Virus record (IMG/VR): IMGVR_UViG_3300017735_000039
Location: 1-35,588 of that record
From: a virus
Reading direction: 5' to 3' (one strand)
Length of the DNA stretch: 35,588 bases
Below, in pieces: positions 1-6,372 of this stretch; positions within the stretch are counted from its first letter, which is position 1; each line of letters opens with the position of its first letter. The position numbers and the translations under genes are program-made. The notes beneath the pieces were generated by a model. That model was not told where the DNA came from and did no database searches. It saw only the letters and a list, made by a program, of their open reading frames with translations.

Positions 1-1584
1 ATTGGCCCAGTGGCAGTAACATGGGAAGGTCGCAAGCGGTTGGGTTATCCATCGGATACTCAGCAACGGTGCCTCGACATGGTGTCGGACGACGTAAAAC
101 GTAGAGCCTCTATGATTGTAGATGCGATACAGAACTTGAAGACTGGTGTCACTGGTATGGGCGAGGTCAACAAGAGTGAGGCATACGAAGGCTGTCTTGA
201 GTTACACAAACTAGCGGAGAAAATATCTAATGACTACACAACAGAACGAAACGAACAAGAGCGAGACGGCAATGGCGACAATGGCACTGCCCCAAATAAT
301 GAGCGTACTTCTGGAGGAGGACGGAGCGCCAAAGATAGCGAGCAGTCTGGCCCTACTAACGGAACGGGAAATCAAGGAGATGATGGAAGTCCTACAGTTC
401 CAAATCCAACAAGCTCTACTGGACATGGCTCTCAAGCTGATGACAAAGGACAAGCAGATAAAGACACTCAAAGCGGAGATAAGCCAAAACAAATAGATGG
501 GACTGACCCAAACCACGCCGACGTATGGACTGAGAACAATGCCCCCGACCCAGTATCCCCTGAGTTGGGTCAAGCACTCGATGTCATAGTCAATCAGGTA
601 AATCAGAAAACCAAAAACGGCTATCGTGTACTGAATAGAAACCAAGACATGTGGCGTGTACCGAAGGGTGTGAAGGTTGGCACTTCATTGATTACCAAAG
701 TGTCTCGTATCTTGGATGATAAGCATGGCGATAGGTACTACAGTAATCGTCTATCCAACATGTCCAACAAGCTAGGTACAATGCGACGTAAGTTGGAGCG
801 TGCCTTGATGTCGTCGGCTCGTGTCAGGCATGAGAGCGGTAAGCGTACTGGCAAGTTGGATACTCGTCGGCTAGTCAACATCATGCAGTTCGATCCCAAT
901 GTATTCCGTAGCAAGATAGAGACCAATGCTATTGATACTGCGGTGTCTATCTGCGTTGACTTGTCGGGTTCAATGAACGGTCAAGAGATTGAGTTGGCTA
1001 CCGATTGTTGCGTTGCTATTGGCGAGGCATTGACTGGCACCAACGTATCGCTTGAGATTACTGGTCACAAGACCACCGTAAGGATGAGCGGTGATCGTCA
1101 GCGAGGCGGGGTAAAGTACAACCGTACTGATGGTATCAGCATGTTCATGTTCAAGCCATTCGGAAAGACGATGAAGCAATCTCGTACCGCCCTTGGTAAC
1201 ATGCCTAACTGTACTGGTGGTGCCAATGCTGATGGTGACAGTTGGTTGTATGCAGTGGAGCGACTAGCACAACGTCCTGAGAAGCGACGTATCTTCATTG
1301 CCATGTCCGATGGTAGGCCTGCCTACACAAGTGACCTACCAAAGACCCACTACTCACACACATCAAACTGTGTTGCTTTCATTCAGCAGATGGGAATTGA
1401 TGTTGTCGGTATTGGTATCCTCGATGACTGTGTGAGGCAGTTCTTCCCTCGCTACGTCGTGGTGCAAAACCTCGACGACCTAACCAAACAAGTGATGGAT
1501 CAGCTTGGCAAGCTACTACTTGGTGAACGGTTCGCTGTTGATAACAGTGACCTCATCAAAGGAGTTGCTCGCAATGTCAAGTAA
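1..1584 (+). CDS. cobT: CobT-like protein with C-terminal VWA domain (5' end beyond window)
   Basis: The C-terminal third (about residues 305-500, counted from the GTG at 10) is a von Willebrand A domain. Its MIDAS motif DLSGS is at 317-321, a CTGG threonine loop is near 401, and MSDG is near 432-435. An acidic, Gly/Ser/Asp-rich low-complexity linker (about 80-180) precedes it, as in the CobT subunit of aerobic cobaltochelatase. Cellular CobT works with the AAA+ protein CobS to insert cobalt into the corrin ring during B12 synthesis. The frame stays open to base 1 and the expected N-terminal part is missing, so the gene probably starts left of the window; GTG at 10 is only the first usable start. 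No CobS or CobN is visible. In phages such a protein may instead act as a MoxR/VWA-type remodelling partner; that is inference. Confidence 0.75.
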   Translation: MGPVAVTWEGRKRLGYPSDTQQRCLDMVSDDVKRRASMIVDAIQNLKTGVTGMGEVNKSEAYEGCLELHKLAEKISNDYTTERNEQERDGNGDNGTAPNNERTSGGGRSAKDSEQSGPTNGTGNQGDDGSPTVPNPTSSTGHGSQADDKGQADKDTQSGDKPKQIDGTDPNHADVWTENNAPDPVSPELGQALDVIVNQVNQKTKNGYRVLNRNQDMWRVPKGVKVGTSLITKVSRILDDKHGDRYYSNRLSNMSNKLGTMRRKLERALMSSARVRHESGKRTGKLDTRRLVNIMQFDPNVFRSKIETNAIDTAVSICVDLSGSMNGQEIELATDCCVAIGEALTGTNVSLEITGHKTTVRMSGDRQRGGVKYNRTDGISMFMFKPFGKTMKQSRTALGNMPNCTGGANADGDSWLYAVERLAQRPEKRRIFIAMSDGRPAYTSDLPKTHYSHTSNCVAFIQQMGIDVVGIGILDDCVRQFFPRYVVVQNLDDLTKQVMDQLGKLLLGERFAVDNSDLIKGVARNVK

Positions 1585-1780
1585 CATCACTGGCCTACGT
1601 ATCCCCGCTGAGTGGTTCGGTCTTATCCCAGGCAGACCACTTAGCTTCTGGAAGCGTGTTCGTCGTCGCGTCAAGCAAGCGAATGTACGACTGCGTGACT
1701 ACAACAAAGTTAGGGCAATCGCTCTAGCTGAACCCTATCCAATCAATAAGGAACAAACACATGACGAAATCTTTAGATAA
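1574..1780 (+). CDS. Small basic hypothetical protein (68 aa)
   Basis: The ATG at 1574 overlaps the end of the CobT-like gene and has AAAGGAG nine bases upstream, so this start is preferred over the ATG at 1505, which lies deep inside the upstream gene. The product is basic, with an Arg/Lys cluster (WKRVRRRVKQANVRLRDYNK) in the middle. I recognise no family. Its stop overlaps the next gene by 20 bases, which fits translational coupling in a plus-strand operon with the CobT-like gene. Confidence 0.6.
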   Translation: MSSNITGLRIPAEWFGLIPGRPLSFWKRVRRRVKQANVRLRDYNKVRAIALAEPYPINKEQTHDEIFR

Positions 1781-2273
1781 CATTACCAAGACTATCACTG
1801 ACAACACACTTGCTGAGTACGGTGTCGTTGAGAAACCTAAGCCAACCCCAGTGTTCAAGACTGTGACTACTAAGCGACAGTCTGATAGCACACCTGACCT
1901 CTTCCGCGTGGCTTCACCTCGCAAGGTAGTCAAGCCATTGCAAGAAGAGACCGCACTCGAAGTCATGCAACAGAAGTTGTACGTCAGACAGTGTGAGTTG
2001 GAGCGCATGATTGACAAGCCCGACGACTGGACTATGGCAAAGGGTCAAGCCGATGCAGAGATTGGTCGGCATGATTGGGAAGACTTCACACTCACCATTG
2101 CCAAGTACATTGGTGTTGCGATGGATGCTCGTGGTCTCAAGTGGAAGTCGGGCCATGACTGGTCGCTGGAACGTGGTGCATTGGTCGAGCATATCAACAA
2201 GTTCGTGAAGGACAATGCCGTGTTCCGTGATGCGAGTGGTCGCAACTACTTAATCAAAGTGAAGGGAGAGTAG
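1761..2273 (+). CDS. Hypothetical protein (170 aa)
   Basis: ATG at 1761 is preceded by AAGGA with eight-base spacing. The first 60 residues are Thr/Pro/Lys-rich and probably disordered. The C-terminal 100 residues look helical and soluble, with a Trp/Asp/Lys-rich segment (DDWTMAKGQADAEIGRHDWE). There is no signal peptide, membrane segment or catalytic motif I can recognise. It sits in the plus-strand operon between the small basic gene and a run of very short genes. Function unknown. Confidence 0.65.
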   Translation: MTKSLDNITKTITDNTLAEYGVVEKPKPTPVFKTVTTKRQSDSTPDLFRVASPRKVVKPLQEETALEVMQQKLYVRQCELERMIDKPDDWTMAKGQADAEIGRHDWEDFTLTIAKYIGVAMDARGLKWKSGHDWSLERGALVEHINKFVKDNAVFRDASGRNYLIKVKGE

Positions 2274-2275
2274 GC

Positions 2276-2443
2276 ATGAAGAAGTTTGCAGTTGAAGTTG
2301 AGGTTGTAGTTAGGCGTTCGGTAATTGCCGATGCCGACTATGAGTTCACGGCTAAAGAGTTAGCCAAGAAAGAAGTCGTCAACCTCGTTGGCGGTTATGA
2401 ACCACAAGTATTATTTGTAAGGGAGATTAAAGACGATGACTAG
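2276..2443 (+). CDS. Small hypothetical protein (55 aa)
   Basis: This short frame starts with ATG at 2276, two bases after the upstream stop, with GGGAG inside the upstream gene at good spacing, and stops at TAG 2441-2443. The product starts MKKFAVEVEVVVRRSVIADA and reads as alternating beta-strand residues followed by a helix (FTAKELAKKEVVN). It resembles the many small beta-alpha orphan proteins in phage early operons. The next protein has a similar opening (FREVVVCVYVSADNEDEAS), so the two may be divergent paralogues. Confidence 0.55.
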   Translation: MKKFAVEVEVVVRRSVIADADYEFTAKELAKKEVVNLVGGYEPQVLFVREIKDDD

Positions 2444-2597
2444 TTTTGATTTTAGAGAAGTTGTCGTTTGTGTCTACGTCAGTGCAGATAACGAAGACGA
2501 AGCATCAAATATAGCTGAAGAAGAGTTGACCTACTTGTGTAGCTTAGACAATGCGCTCGTAGGTTTCACACTAGAAGGAGATAAAGACAATGGATAA
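2436..2597 (+). CDS. Small acidic hypothetical protein (53 aa)
   Basis: ATG at 2436 overlaps the previous stop by eight bases and GGGAG lies ten bases upstream; the stop TAA is at 2595-2597, inside the start of the next gene. The product is acidic (run NEDEASNIAEEEL) with a predicted beta-strand then helix. Tight overlaps on both sides and good ribosome-binding sites are the main support. No family recognised; possibly a paralogue of the 55-aa protein just upstream. Confidence 0.5.
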   Translation: MTSFDFREVVVCVYVSADNEDEASNIAEEELTYLCSLDNALVGFTLEGDKDNG

Positions 2598-3030
2598 GCT
2601 AACCATGATTGAAAAAGTAATGGCAACTATGGATGCCAAGGAGACACGCACACTCATCATGTTGTGCAACGATAGGCTCGCCGCGCTTGGAGAGCCTATA
2701 CACGTCGGGGTTCCTGCCCCGACCCCATCTCATACGACCAAGAATAGGGGAGGCTTTCGTCGTCGGCCTTATCACCTGAAGGAGATGCCCGACACTAATC
2801 GTTCGGGCCTCAAGACGTTCAAGGATTTGGATACTGATTGGGTCAACGACTTACAGGCCTACGGTAAGCCTGTATTGTGTGCCGTTCGTGGTCAACCATA
2901 CCACGTTATCCAGTACAAGAAGGGTGCCAACCTTATGATTGGTACTGTCAGCATTGCGGATGCTGAACAACTAAGCTGGGGTCAAACAGTTTATGATGCA
3001 ATCAACGACACATTCAGTCCAAAGATATAG
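2590..3030 (+). CDS. Hypothetical protein (146 aa)
   Basis: The start at 2590 has AAGGAG with nine-base spacing. An N-terminal helix (residues 1-32) precedes a Pro/Arg-rich basic linker (about 41-66, with GGFRRRP), and the C-terminal half looks like a small alpha/beta fold (DWVNDLQAYGKPVLCAVRGQ onward). There is no transmembrane segment and no catalytic motif that I can name. It is part of the plus-strand run of small genes after the CobT-like gene. Confidence 0.6.
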   Translation: MDKLTMIEKVMATMDAKETRTLIMLCNDRLAALGEPIHVGVPAPTPSHTTKNRGGFRRRPYHLKEMPDTNRSGLKTFKDLDTDWVNDLQAYGKPVLCAVRGQPYHVIQYKKGANLMIGTVSIADAEQLSWGQTVYDAINDTFSPKI

Positions 3031-3043
3031 AAGGGAAAATGAA

Positions 3044-3256
3044 ATGGATAATATAAAAGCACTACATAAAGAGAGAGACAATCTCATGTCTGCAATAGAT
3101 CAGAAAGATGCCTTCATTAACAAGATTAAATCATGGTTGATAGATGAGGTTAATCATCCGCAATGTGATGGAGCTGATGATATCTGTGAGGGCAGACACG
3201 AATGTGCTGAGGGTTTACTCAATCAAATAGAAAAATGGGAGAATGAAGATGAGTAA
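3044..3256 (+). CDS. Small acidic coiled-coil protein (70 aa)
   Basis: ATG at 3044 follows GAAGGGAAAATGAA. The same frame is open further upstream, but only by running into the previous gene. Residues 3-35 form a charged helix likely to be coiled coil (KALHKERDNLMSAIDQKDAF). Residues 36-60 hold three Cys and three His (HPQCDGADDICEGRHECAE), which could bind a metal. This Cys/His pattern is common in small phage proteins of unknown role. No function assigned. Confidence 0.55.
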   Translation: MDNIKALHKERDNLMSAIDQKDAFINKIKSWLIDEVNHPQCDGADDICEGRHECAEGLLNQIEKWENEDE

Positions 3257-3410
3257 AAATACTTGGGGTTACATTTATGGAGATGAATGTGACGATCTGT
3301 GGGAGCATTTTGGTATGCCCGAAAGAAACAAAAATGATCGCATGAAAGTTGAACTGATAAACTTTGAAACGGAAGAGGAGTATGGAGATGGCTTACGTAA
3401 TTGTAATTGA
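3249..3410 (+). CDS. Small hypothetical protein (53 aa)
   Basis: ATG at 3249 overlaps the upstream stop by eight bases and has GGGAG with seven-base spacing; it stops at TGA 3408-3410. The product starts MSKNTWGYIYGDECDDLWEH and is acidic and aromatic. It overlaps the next gene by about 23 bases. Support comes from the ribosome-binding site and the operon spacing only; I recognise no family. Confidence 0.45.
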   Translation: MSKNTWGYIYGDECDDLWEHFGMPERNKNDRMKVELINFETEEEYGDGLRNCN

Positions 3411-3621
3411 TACCTTGTGCAATGGACATCAAGCATGGGGGCAAGAGAGTGGCTTGCTAGAAATCTATAACACCGAAGCAGAAGCGCAAGCAGAGATCGA
3501 CGAGACCTTTGCAGACTTGCGACGTAATCAAATTGAAAGCGGTATAACACCAGACGAAGAAACAGATGAGTTTGTGCTACCGTTGCATGAATATGTTCGT
3601 GGTAAAAAGACGATCATATAA
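3388..3621 (+). CDS. Small acidic hypothetical protein (77 aa)
   Basis: ATG at 3388 has GAGG eight bases upstream. The ATG at 3382 is too close to that site, and a TTG at 3364 has no site of its own. The product has an N-terminal strand (AYVIVIDTL), an acidic helix (EAEAQAEIDETFADLRRNQI) and a short basic tail. It is the last gene of the leftmost plus-strand block; a hairpin follows at 3626. No function recognised. Confidence 0.55.
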   Translation: MAYVIVIDTLCNGHQAWGQESGLLEIYNTEAEAQAEIDETFADLRRNQIESGITPDEETDEFVLPLHEYVRGKKTII

Positions 3622-3625
3622 AAAT

Positions 3626-3651
3626 GGGGCAGACGAACCACCATCTGCCCC
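3626..3651. terminator. Hairpin after the first plus-strand block, probable terminator
   Basis: GGGGCAGA (3626-3633) pairs perfectly with TCTGCCCC (3644-3651) across a 10-nt loop, right behind the stop at 3621. On the plus strand no T tract follows. On the minus strand the stem is followed by ATTTTTAT, which is a better intrinsic terminator for leftward transcripts. It may work in both directions. Confidence 0.5.
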
Positions 3652-3652
3652 A

Positions 3653-3670
3653 CAACTACACACCAAACCA
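3653..3670 (+). repeat. 18-bp direct repeat, copy 1
   Basis: CAACTACACACCAAACCA is identical to 5618-5635, about 1.97 kb away. The two copies bracket the LuxR-HTH and integrase genes, each lying in the non-coding region ahead of a regulator gene. Confidence 0.8.
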
Positions 3671-3674
3671 AGAA

Positions 3675-3713
3675 GGTTCAGCACTACATCTATACACTTT
3701 GTTTTGCTGAACC
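3675..3713. repeat. 9-bp perfect inverted repeat, possible operator
   Basis: GGTTCAGCA at 3675-3683 and TGCTGAACC at 3705-3713, separated by 21 bases. The centre-to-centre distance of 30 bases is about three helical turns, which suits a dimeric regulator, but no protein can be assigned. Confidence 0.5.
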
Positions 3714-3762
3714 ACAATATAGCTAGACAAACGTCTATCGACGTGAGATAACGTGTCTTAAT

Positions 3763-3781
3763 AATGTAACACAATGTAACA
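3763..3781 (+). repeat. Two tandem AATGTAACA elements
   Basis: AATGTAACA at 3763-3771 overlaps the spacer of a second copy at 3773-3781, ten bases apart (one helical turn). The same core occurs inverted at 12614-12622, in variant form at 10226-10234, and in a palindrome at the right edge. Confidence 0.55.
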
Positions 3782-3851
3782 ACGAAAGAACGGCGAGCGA
3801 TTAGGAGAATGTTCGTCAAGACCTCTTACCGTTTTCAGGAGGCAAACTTAA

Positions 3852-4376
3852 ATGGAGACTATAATGAATACAAAAACAACAACAAAAAAGGCAACCACAA
3901 TTTATGAATTAGAAAATAGATTAACTCATTTAGAAGACACTATACGACTACTACAAAGCTCGTTCGAGTTAATGAGTGCCTCAATCGTGGGGTTATCGGA
4001 AAGACCACACGAAGAGAGGGATACTATCCCGAAGAATACATGCAATGCGGATTTTCTTATACGTTTTACAGAGAAACAACATGCAACTATGCAGTTACTA
4101 TCGCTAGGCAAAACGAACAGAGAGATCGCAAGGTTACTTGGTGTGCAAGAAAGCACCGCCAAGGTACATGTTAGAAGCATAATGAAAAAGACCAACACGT
4201 CTGAACGACGTGAGATTGTAGCCCACTACAGAACCACACTACAACATTGCACGGCAGAAGAGTACGAAACCTATGCTGGGCTACCTAAAGATTGGGCTAT
4301 ACATCCTGAGCAATACACAACTACCACCAACAAACTGAAGGAAAGTAATCATGTTAAAATTGGAGAAACGTCGTGA
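3852..4376 (+). CDS. LuxR/GerE-type HTH transcriptional regulator (174 aa)
   Basis: Residues about 72-125 match the LuxR/FixJ DNA-binding domain: FTEKQHATMQLLSLGKTNRE, then EIARLLGVQESTAKVHVRSI as the helix-turn-helix. There is no receiver or autoinducer-binding domain. Instead residues 17-48 form a probable coiled coil (ELENRLTHLEDTIRLLQSSF), which could make it dimerise constitutively or bind a partner. ATG at 3852 is chosen because AGGAGG lies nine bases upstream; an internal ATG at 3864 is less well placed. The gene overlaps the integrase by 26 bases, so the two are probably co-expressed. A role in controlling lysogeny is inferred from this position. Confidence 0.8.
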   Translation: METIMNTKTTTKKATTIYELENRLTHLEDTIRLLQSSFELMSASIVGLSERPHEERDTIPKNTCNADFLIRFTEKQHATMQLLSLGKTNREIARLLGVQESTAKVHVRSIMKKTNTSERREIVAHYRTTLQHCTAEEYETYAGLPKDWAIHPEQYTTTTNKLKESNHVKIGETS

Positions 4377-5352
4377 CGTATATCACATAGTCGGAACCTT
4401 TGCTGGCAAGCGAGTGAGAGAAACCACTCGCATACCAGTGGCACATCCCGACGGAAAGAAACTGGCGGAGCAAAAACGTATCGAACGTGAGCAACAGATA
4501 CTCACACGTAACTTTAATGGCCCGACCAACAAGACTATCGACAACGCTATCGAAGACTATCGCGGCTTCAAGAAGATGGAAGGCCGACTATCCCCTGACA
4601 TGGATAGAAAGATAGATATCATCAGCGACTACTGGAAAGGCACGAGGCTCGACGACGTAACAACTCAGTCGGTTCAGACTTATGTTGTGAACACGATGGG
4701 TCATCTGAAACCAAACAGCATCCGAAGATACCTCAACCAACTACGTGCCATACTGAACTATGCGTCAGAACTTTATGGTTGGAAGTGTCCTAAGTTTATG
4801 ATGCCCTACGTTGACGACGCGAGAGATGTTCATCTCGATGCTGACCAGGTGAACGACGTACTGATGTACTTCCTACGTAAAGAACCAAACTATTACCCAC
4901 AGATTTTACTGTTGGTTGATACTGGTGCAAGGCTTAGTGAGATGCTTCGCCTCGAACCAACGTCGTTCCGTGCTGAGGTTGTGAAGATACGTCGAACCAC
5001 GTCTAACAAGCAGAAGACTATCACTCGTGATATTCCCATGACACCCGACGTGACTAAGCTAGTCGAACATGCTTGGCCTAAACGTGGATTGAATAGATGG
5101 AACGATAGCAAGAGTGCTTCGGCTACCTTGAACAAGGCAGTCAAGAGAGCATGTATGCACCTCAATATTCCACCGATTAGGATACATGATTTGCGCCACA
5201 CGTTTGCATATCTCGCCGCAAAAAATGGTGCTGACTTGGGTGACTTGCAGTATCTTTTAGGACACGCTGACATATCTATGACAATGAGGTACAGAGGCTT
5301 TATCCAAAGCAGAGCAAGGTCTGTAGTGGTTAGTAGTCGGACACCTCTTTGA
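4351..5352 (+). CDS. int: Tyrosine-type site-specific recombinase (phage integrase, 333 aa)
   Basis: The C-terminal catalytic domain (about 160-320) has the expected tyrosine recombinase residues: Arg194 in TGARLSEML, Lys220/222 in the beta-hairpin region, His279 and Arg282 in IHDLRHTF, His305 in LLGHADISM and the nucleophile Tyr314 in TMRYRGF. Residues about 60-150 form the core-binding (SAM-like) domain, and the N-terminal 55 residues resemble an arm-binding part. Length is normal for the family. The enzyme would integrate the phage at a host att site and, with a directionality factor, excise it. ATG at 4351 has AAGGA eight bases upstream. It is translationally coupled to the LuxR-HTH gene and followed by a repeat-rich non-coding stretch that may be attP. 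Confidence 0.93.
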   Translation: MLKLEKRRDVYHIVGTFAGKRVRETTRIPVAHPDGKKLAEQKRIEREQQILTRNFNGPTNKTIDNAIEDYRGFKKMEGRLSPDMDRKIDIISDYWKGTRLDDVTTQSVQTYVVNTMGHLKPNSIRRYLNQLRAILNYASELYGWKCPKFMMPYVDDARDVHLDADQVNDVLMYFLRKEPNYYPQILLLVDTGARLSEMLRLEPTSFRAEVVKIRRTTSNKQKTITRDIPMTPDVTKLVEHAWPKRGLNRWNDSKSASATLNKAVKRACMHLNIPPIRIHDLRHTFAYLAAKNGADLGDLQYLLGHADISMTMRYRGFIQSRARSVVVSSRTPL

Positions 5353-5356
5353 TATA

Positions 5357-5377
5357 TCTGACACATAATTGACACAC
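5357..5377 (+). repeat. 21-bp direct repeat, copy 1 (possible integrase arm site)
   Basis: Begins TCTGACACATAATTG and ends CACAC. It matches 5543-5563 at 20 of 21 positions; the one difference is A or T at the sixteenth base. It starts five bases after the integrase stop. Confidence 0.7.
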
Positions 5378-5542
5378 GAGGTTTCAAAAATTGGTAGAAA
5401 TTTTAGGCACAGCAAGGGTTACAGCGGACATTTACCGTGTCCGTCCCGGGGAGCCAAAGCACGTCTTCACACGTCTTCCGAAAATAAAACCTAGTAAAAT
5501 CAATGGTCTGTTAGACACGTCGTTGTGTCCCTACTTGACATC

Positions 5543-5563
5543 TCTGACACATAATTGTCACAC
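5543..5563 (+). repeat. 21-bp direct repeat, copy 2 (possible integrase arm site)
   Basis: Second copy of the repeat at 5357-5377, 186 bases downstream. In this copy the T substitution creates an inverted repeat TGACA-N6-TGTCA. Confidence 0.7.
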
Positions 5564-5565
5564 TA

Positions 5566-5594
5566 TTGATAAGATTTAATGCTTGTTTTATATC
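5566..5594 (+). promoter_or_regulatory. Possible sigma70-like promoter for the 5661 gene
   Basis: TTGATA (5566-5571), a 17-base spacer, then TATATC (5589-5594). The -35 is a 5/6 match and the -10 a 4/6 match to consensus. It points at the HTH gene starting at 5661. Confidence 0.35.
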
Positions 5595-5617
5595 TATTAG
5601 CTTGTTAAGTATATATC

Positions 5618-5635
5618 CAACTACACACCAAACCA
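5618..5635 (+). repeat. 18-bp direct repeat, copy 2
   Basis: Identical to 3653-3670. It ends 25 bases before the ATG at 5661, in the expected leader of that gene. Confidence 0.8.
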
Positions 5636-5660
5636 CATATCTAAACGAAAGGTTCGCAAC

Positions 5661-6086
5661 ATGTCAGCGACACAACATAAGGCCCACAAGAAGCACAACT
5701 TCTTGGATGGTGAAGCACTGATACTTCTTCAAGAGAAATTAAACGAGGGTATGAGTTATCATGCCGTCGCTAAGTTACTTAAATGTGATCCGACTACCGT
5801 CAGAAACTTTGATCCGAAGCGCAAAGAATATCGTGACGATTTATTTCGTATTAGAACTCAATCTAAAAATAAATTTCGACACAAAGGCCAACGCAAATCG
5901 GCAACACTGCGGAAGCAGATCGACAACACTGCGGTTCGATACCAACCTATGAAGGGTATATCCTTCGAGGCATCTGAATACATTCATGCTTGCGCGTTAG
6001 TCTTCAAGAAATCTCATGCTCAAATTCTGGATGAGATGGTTAAGGCTTGTAAAAAATTAAAGGCGGTAACTCTGCATGACAAATAA
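5661..6086 (+). CDS. HTH-containing protein (141 aa), probable DNA-binding regulator
   Basis: Residues about 18-50 read as a helix-turn-helix of the Hin-resolvase/transposase type (LLQEKLNEGMSYHAVAKLLK followed by CDPTTVRNF). The middle is strongly basic (residues 52-92). The C-terminal 45 residues hold a helical segment that looks like a ribbon-helix-helix-style motif (ISFEASEYIHACALVFKKSH). The start at 5661 has AAGG nine bases upstream. It overlaps the next HTH gene by 11 bases, so the pair is probably one transcript. It could be an excisionase or an early regulator; nothing in the sequence settles this. Confidence 0.6.
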   Translation: MSATQHKAHKKHNFLDGEALILLQEKLNEGMSYHAVAKLLKCDPTTVRNFDPKRKEYRDDLFRIRTQSKNKFRHKGQRKSATLRKQIDNTAVRYQPMKGISFEASEYIHACALVFKKSHAQILDEMVKACKKLKAVTLHDK

Positions 6087-6372
6087 TAAAAGGGGAAGGC
6101 CTCGGCCTGACCCCTCAACCCTACGCATAAATCCTTTACTCAAGGAGACCTTTGGACTGATTGATAGTGGTGGGTTTAATGTAACTGACATTGAACTCGC
6201 CGCTGGTCTGGGGTATCGAACCATGAGTAGATGGATGAAACAGAATGGCGCACGACTTGATAGTGTCGAAGCTGTACTGAATGTCATGGGTTACTCGTTG
6301 GAGATTAAACACCATGAATATATTTCACCTGAGCATGTGTCCAAGAAAGTCGGCAAGCTATCTGTGCGATAA
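6076..6372 (+). CDS. Small HTH protein (98 aa), phage repressor-like
   Basis: The N-terminus is basic (NNKRGRPRPDPSTLRIN). Residues about 35-75 look like an XRE/lambda-repressor type helix-turn-helix (FNVTDIELAAGLGYRTMSRW), followed by a helix typical of phage repressors (LDSVEAVLNVMGYSLEI). ATG at 6076 overlaps the previous gene by 11 bases; its ribosome-binding site is weak, which suggests coupling. There is no C-terminal peptidase domain, so it would not be a LexA-type cleavable repressor. Likely a DNA-binding regulator next to the integration module; its target is unknown. Confidence 0.6.
   Translation: MTNNKRGRPRPDPSTLRINPLLKETFGLIDSGGFNVTDIELAAGLGYRTMSRWMKQNGARLDSVEAVLNVMGYSLEIKHHEYISPEHVSKKVGKLSVR

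Larger units (their letters stand above)
3622..3851 (+). promoter_or_regulatory. Control region upstream of the LuxR-HTH gene
   Basis: This 230-bp gap has no convincing gene. It holds the hairpin at 3626-3651; one copy of an 18-bp direct repeat (3653-3670); and a 9-bp inverted repeat, GGTTCAGCA (3675-3683) with TGCTGAACC (3705-3713). It also holds a block ACGTCTATCGAC (3731-3742), ACGTGAGATAAC (3741-3752), GTCTTAATAATGTAAC (3755-3770) and a second AATGTAACA (3773-3781). Close relatives of the later blocks occur in the divergent control region at 12586-12620. Likely promoter and operators for the regulator-integrase operon; the exact promoter is not clear. Confidence 0.5.
5353..5660. other. 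Repeat-rich non-coding region after the integrase, possible attP and promoter
   Basis: No convincing gene lies in these 308 bases. Features seen: a 21-bp near-perfect direct repeat (5357-5377 and 5543-5563, 20 of 21 identical) built around CTGACACATAATTG; an inverted repeat CGGACA/TGTCCG (5425-5443); GACAC/GTGTC (5514-5529); TGACA/TGTCA (5545-5560); and two CACGTCTTC copies (5460-5468 and 5470-5478). A cluster of short direct and inverted repeats beside int is what attP arm sites look like. The att core cannot be identified without the host junction. Confidence 0.4.

Noticed and set aside
211-645. 144-codon minus-strand frame opposite the CobT-like gene
   Set aside because: Composition is that of an antisense shadow; the plus strand has VWA motifs and a consistent protein.
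5425-5456. CGGACA-N7-TGTCCG followed by a GGGGAGCCA-like end, resembling a tRNA T-arm and acceptor
   Set aside because: The loop lacks the TTCRA consensus and the CCA is at the wrong distance, so it is not a tRNA or a clear tRNA-derived att core.
5391-5579. 62-codon open frame with a TTG start and GAGG upstream
   Set aside because: It spans the repeat-rich region after int, has no recognisable protein character and would need a TTG start; the repeats explain the sequence better as DNA sites.
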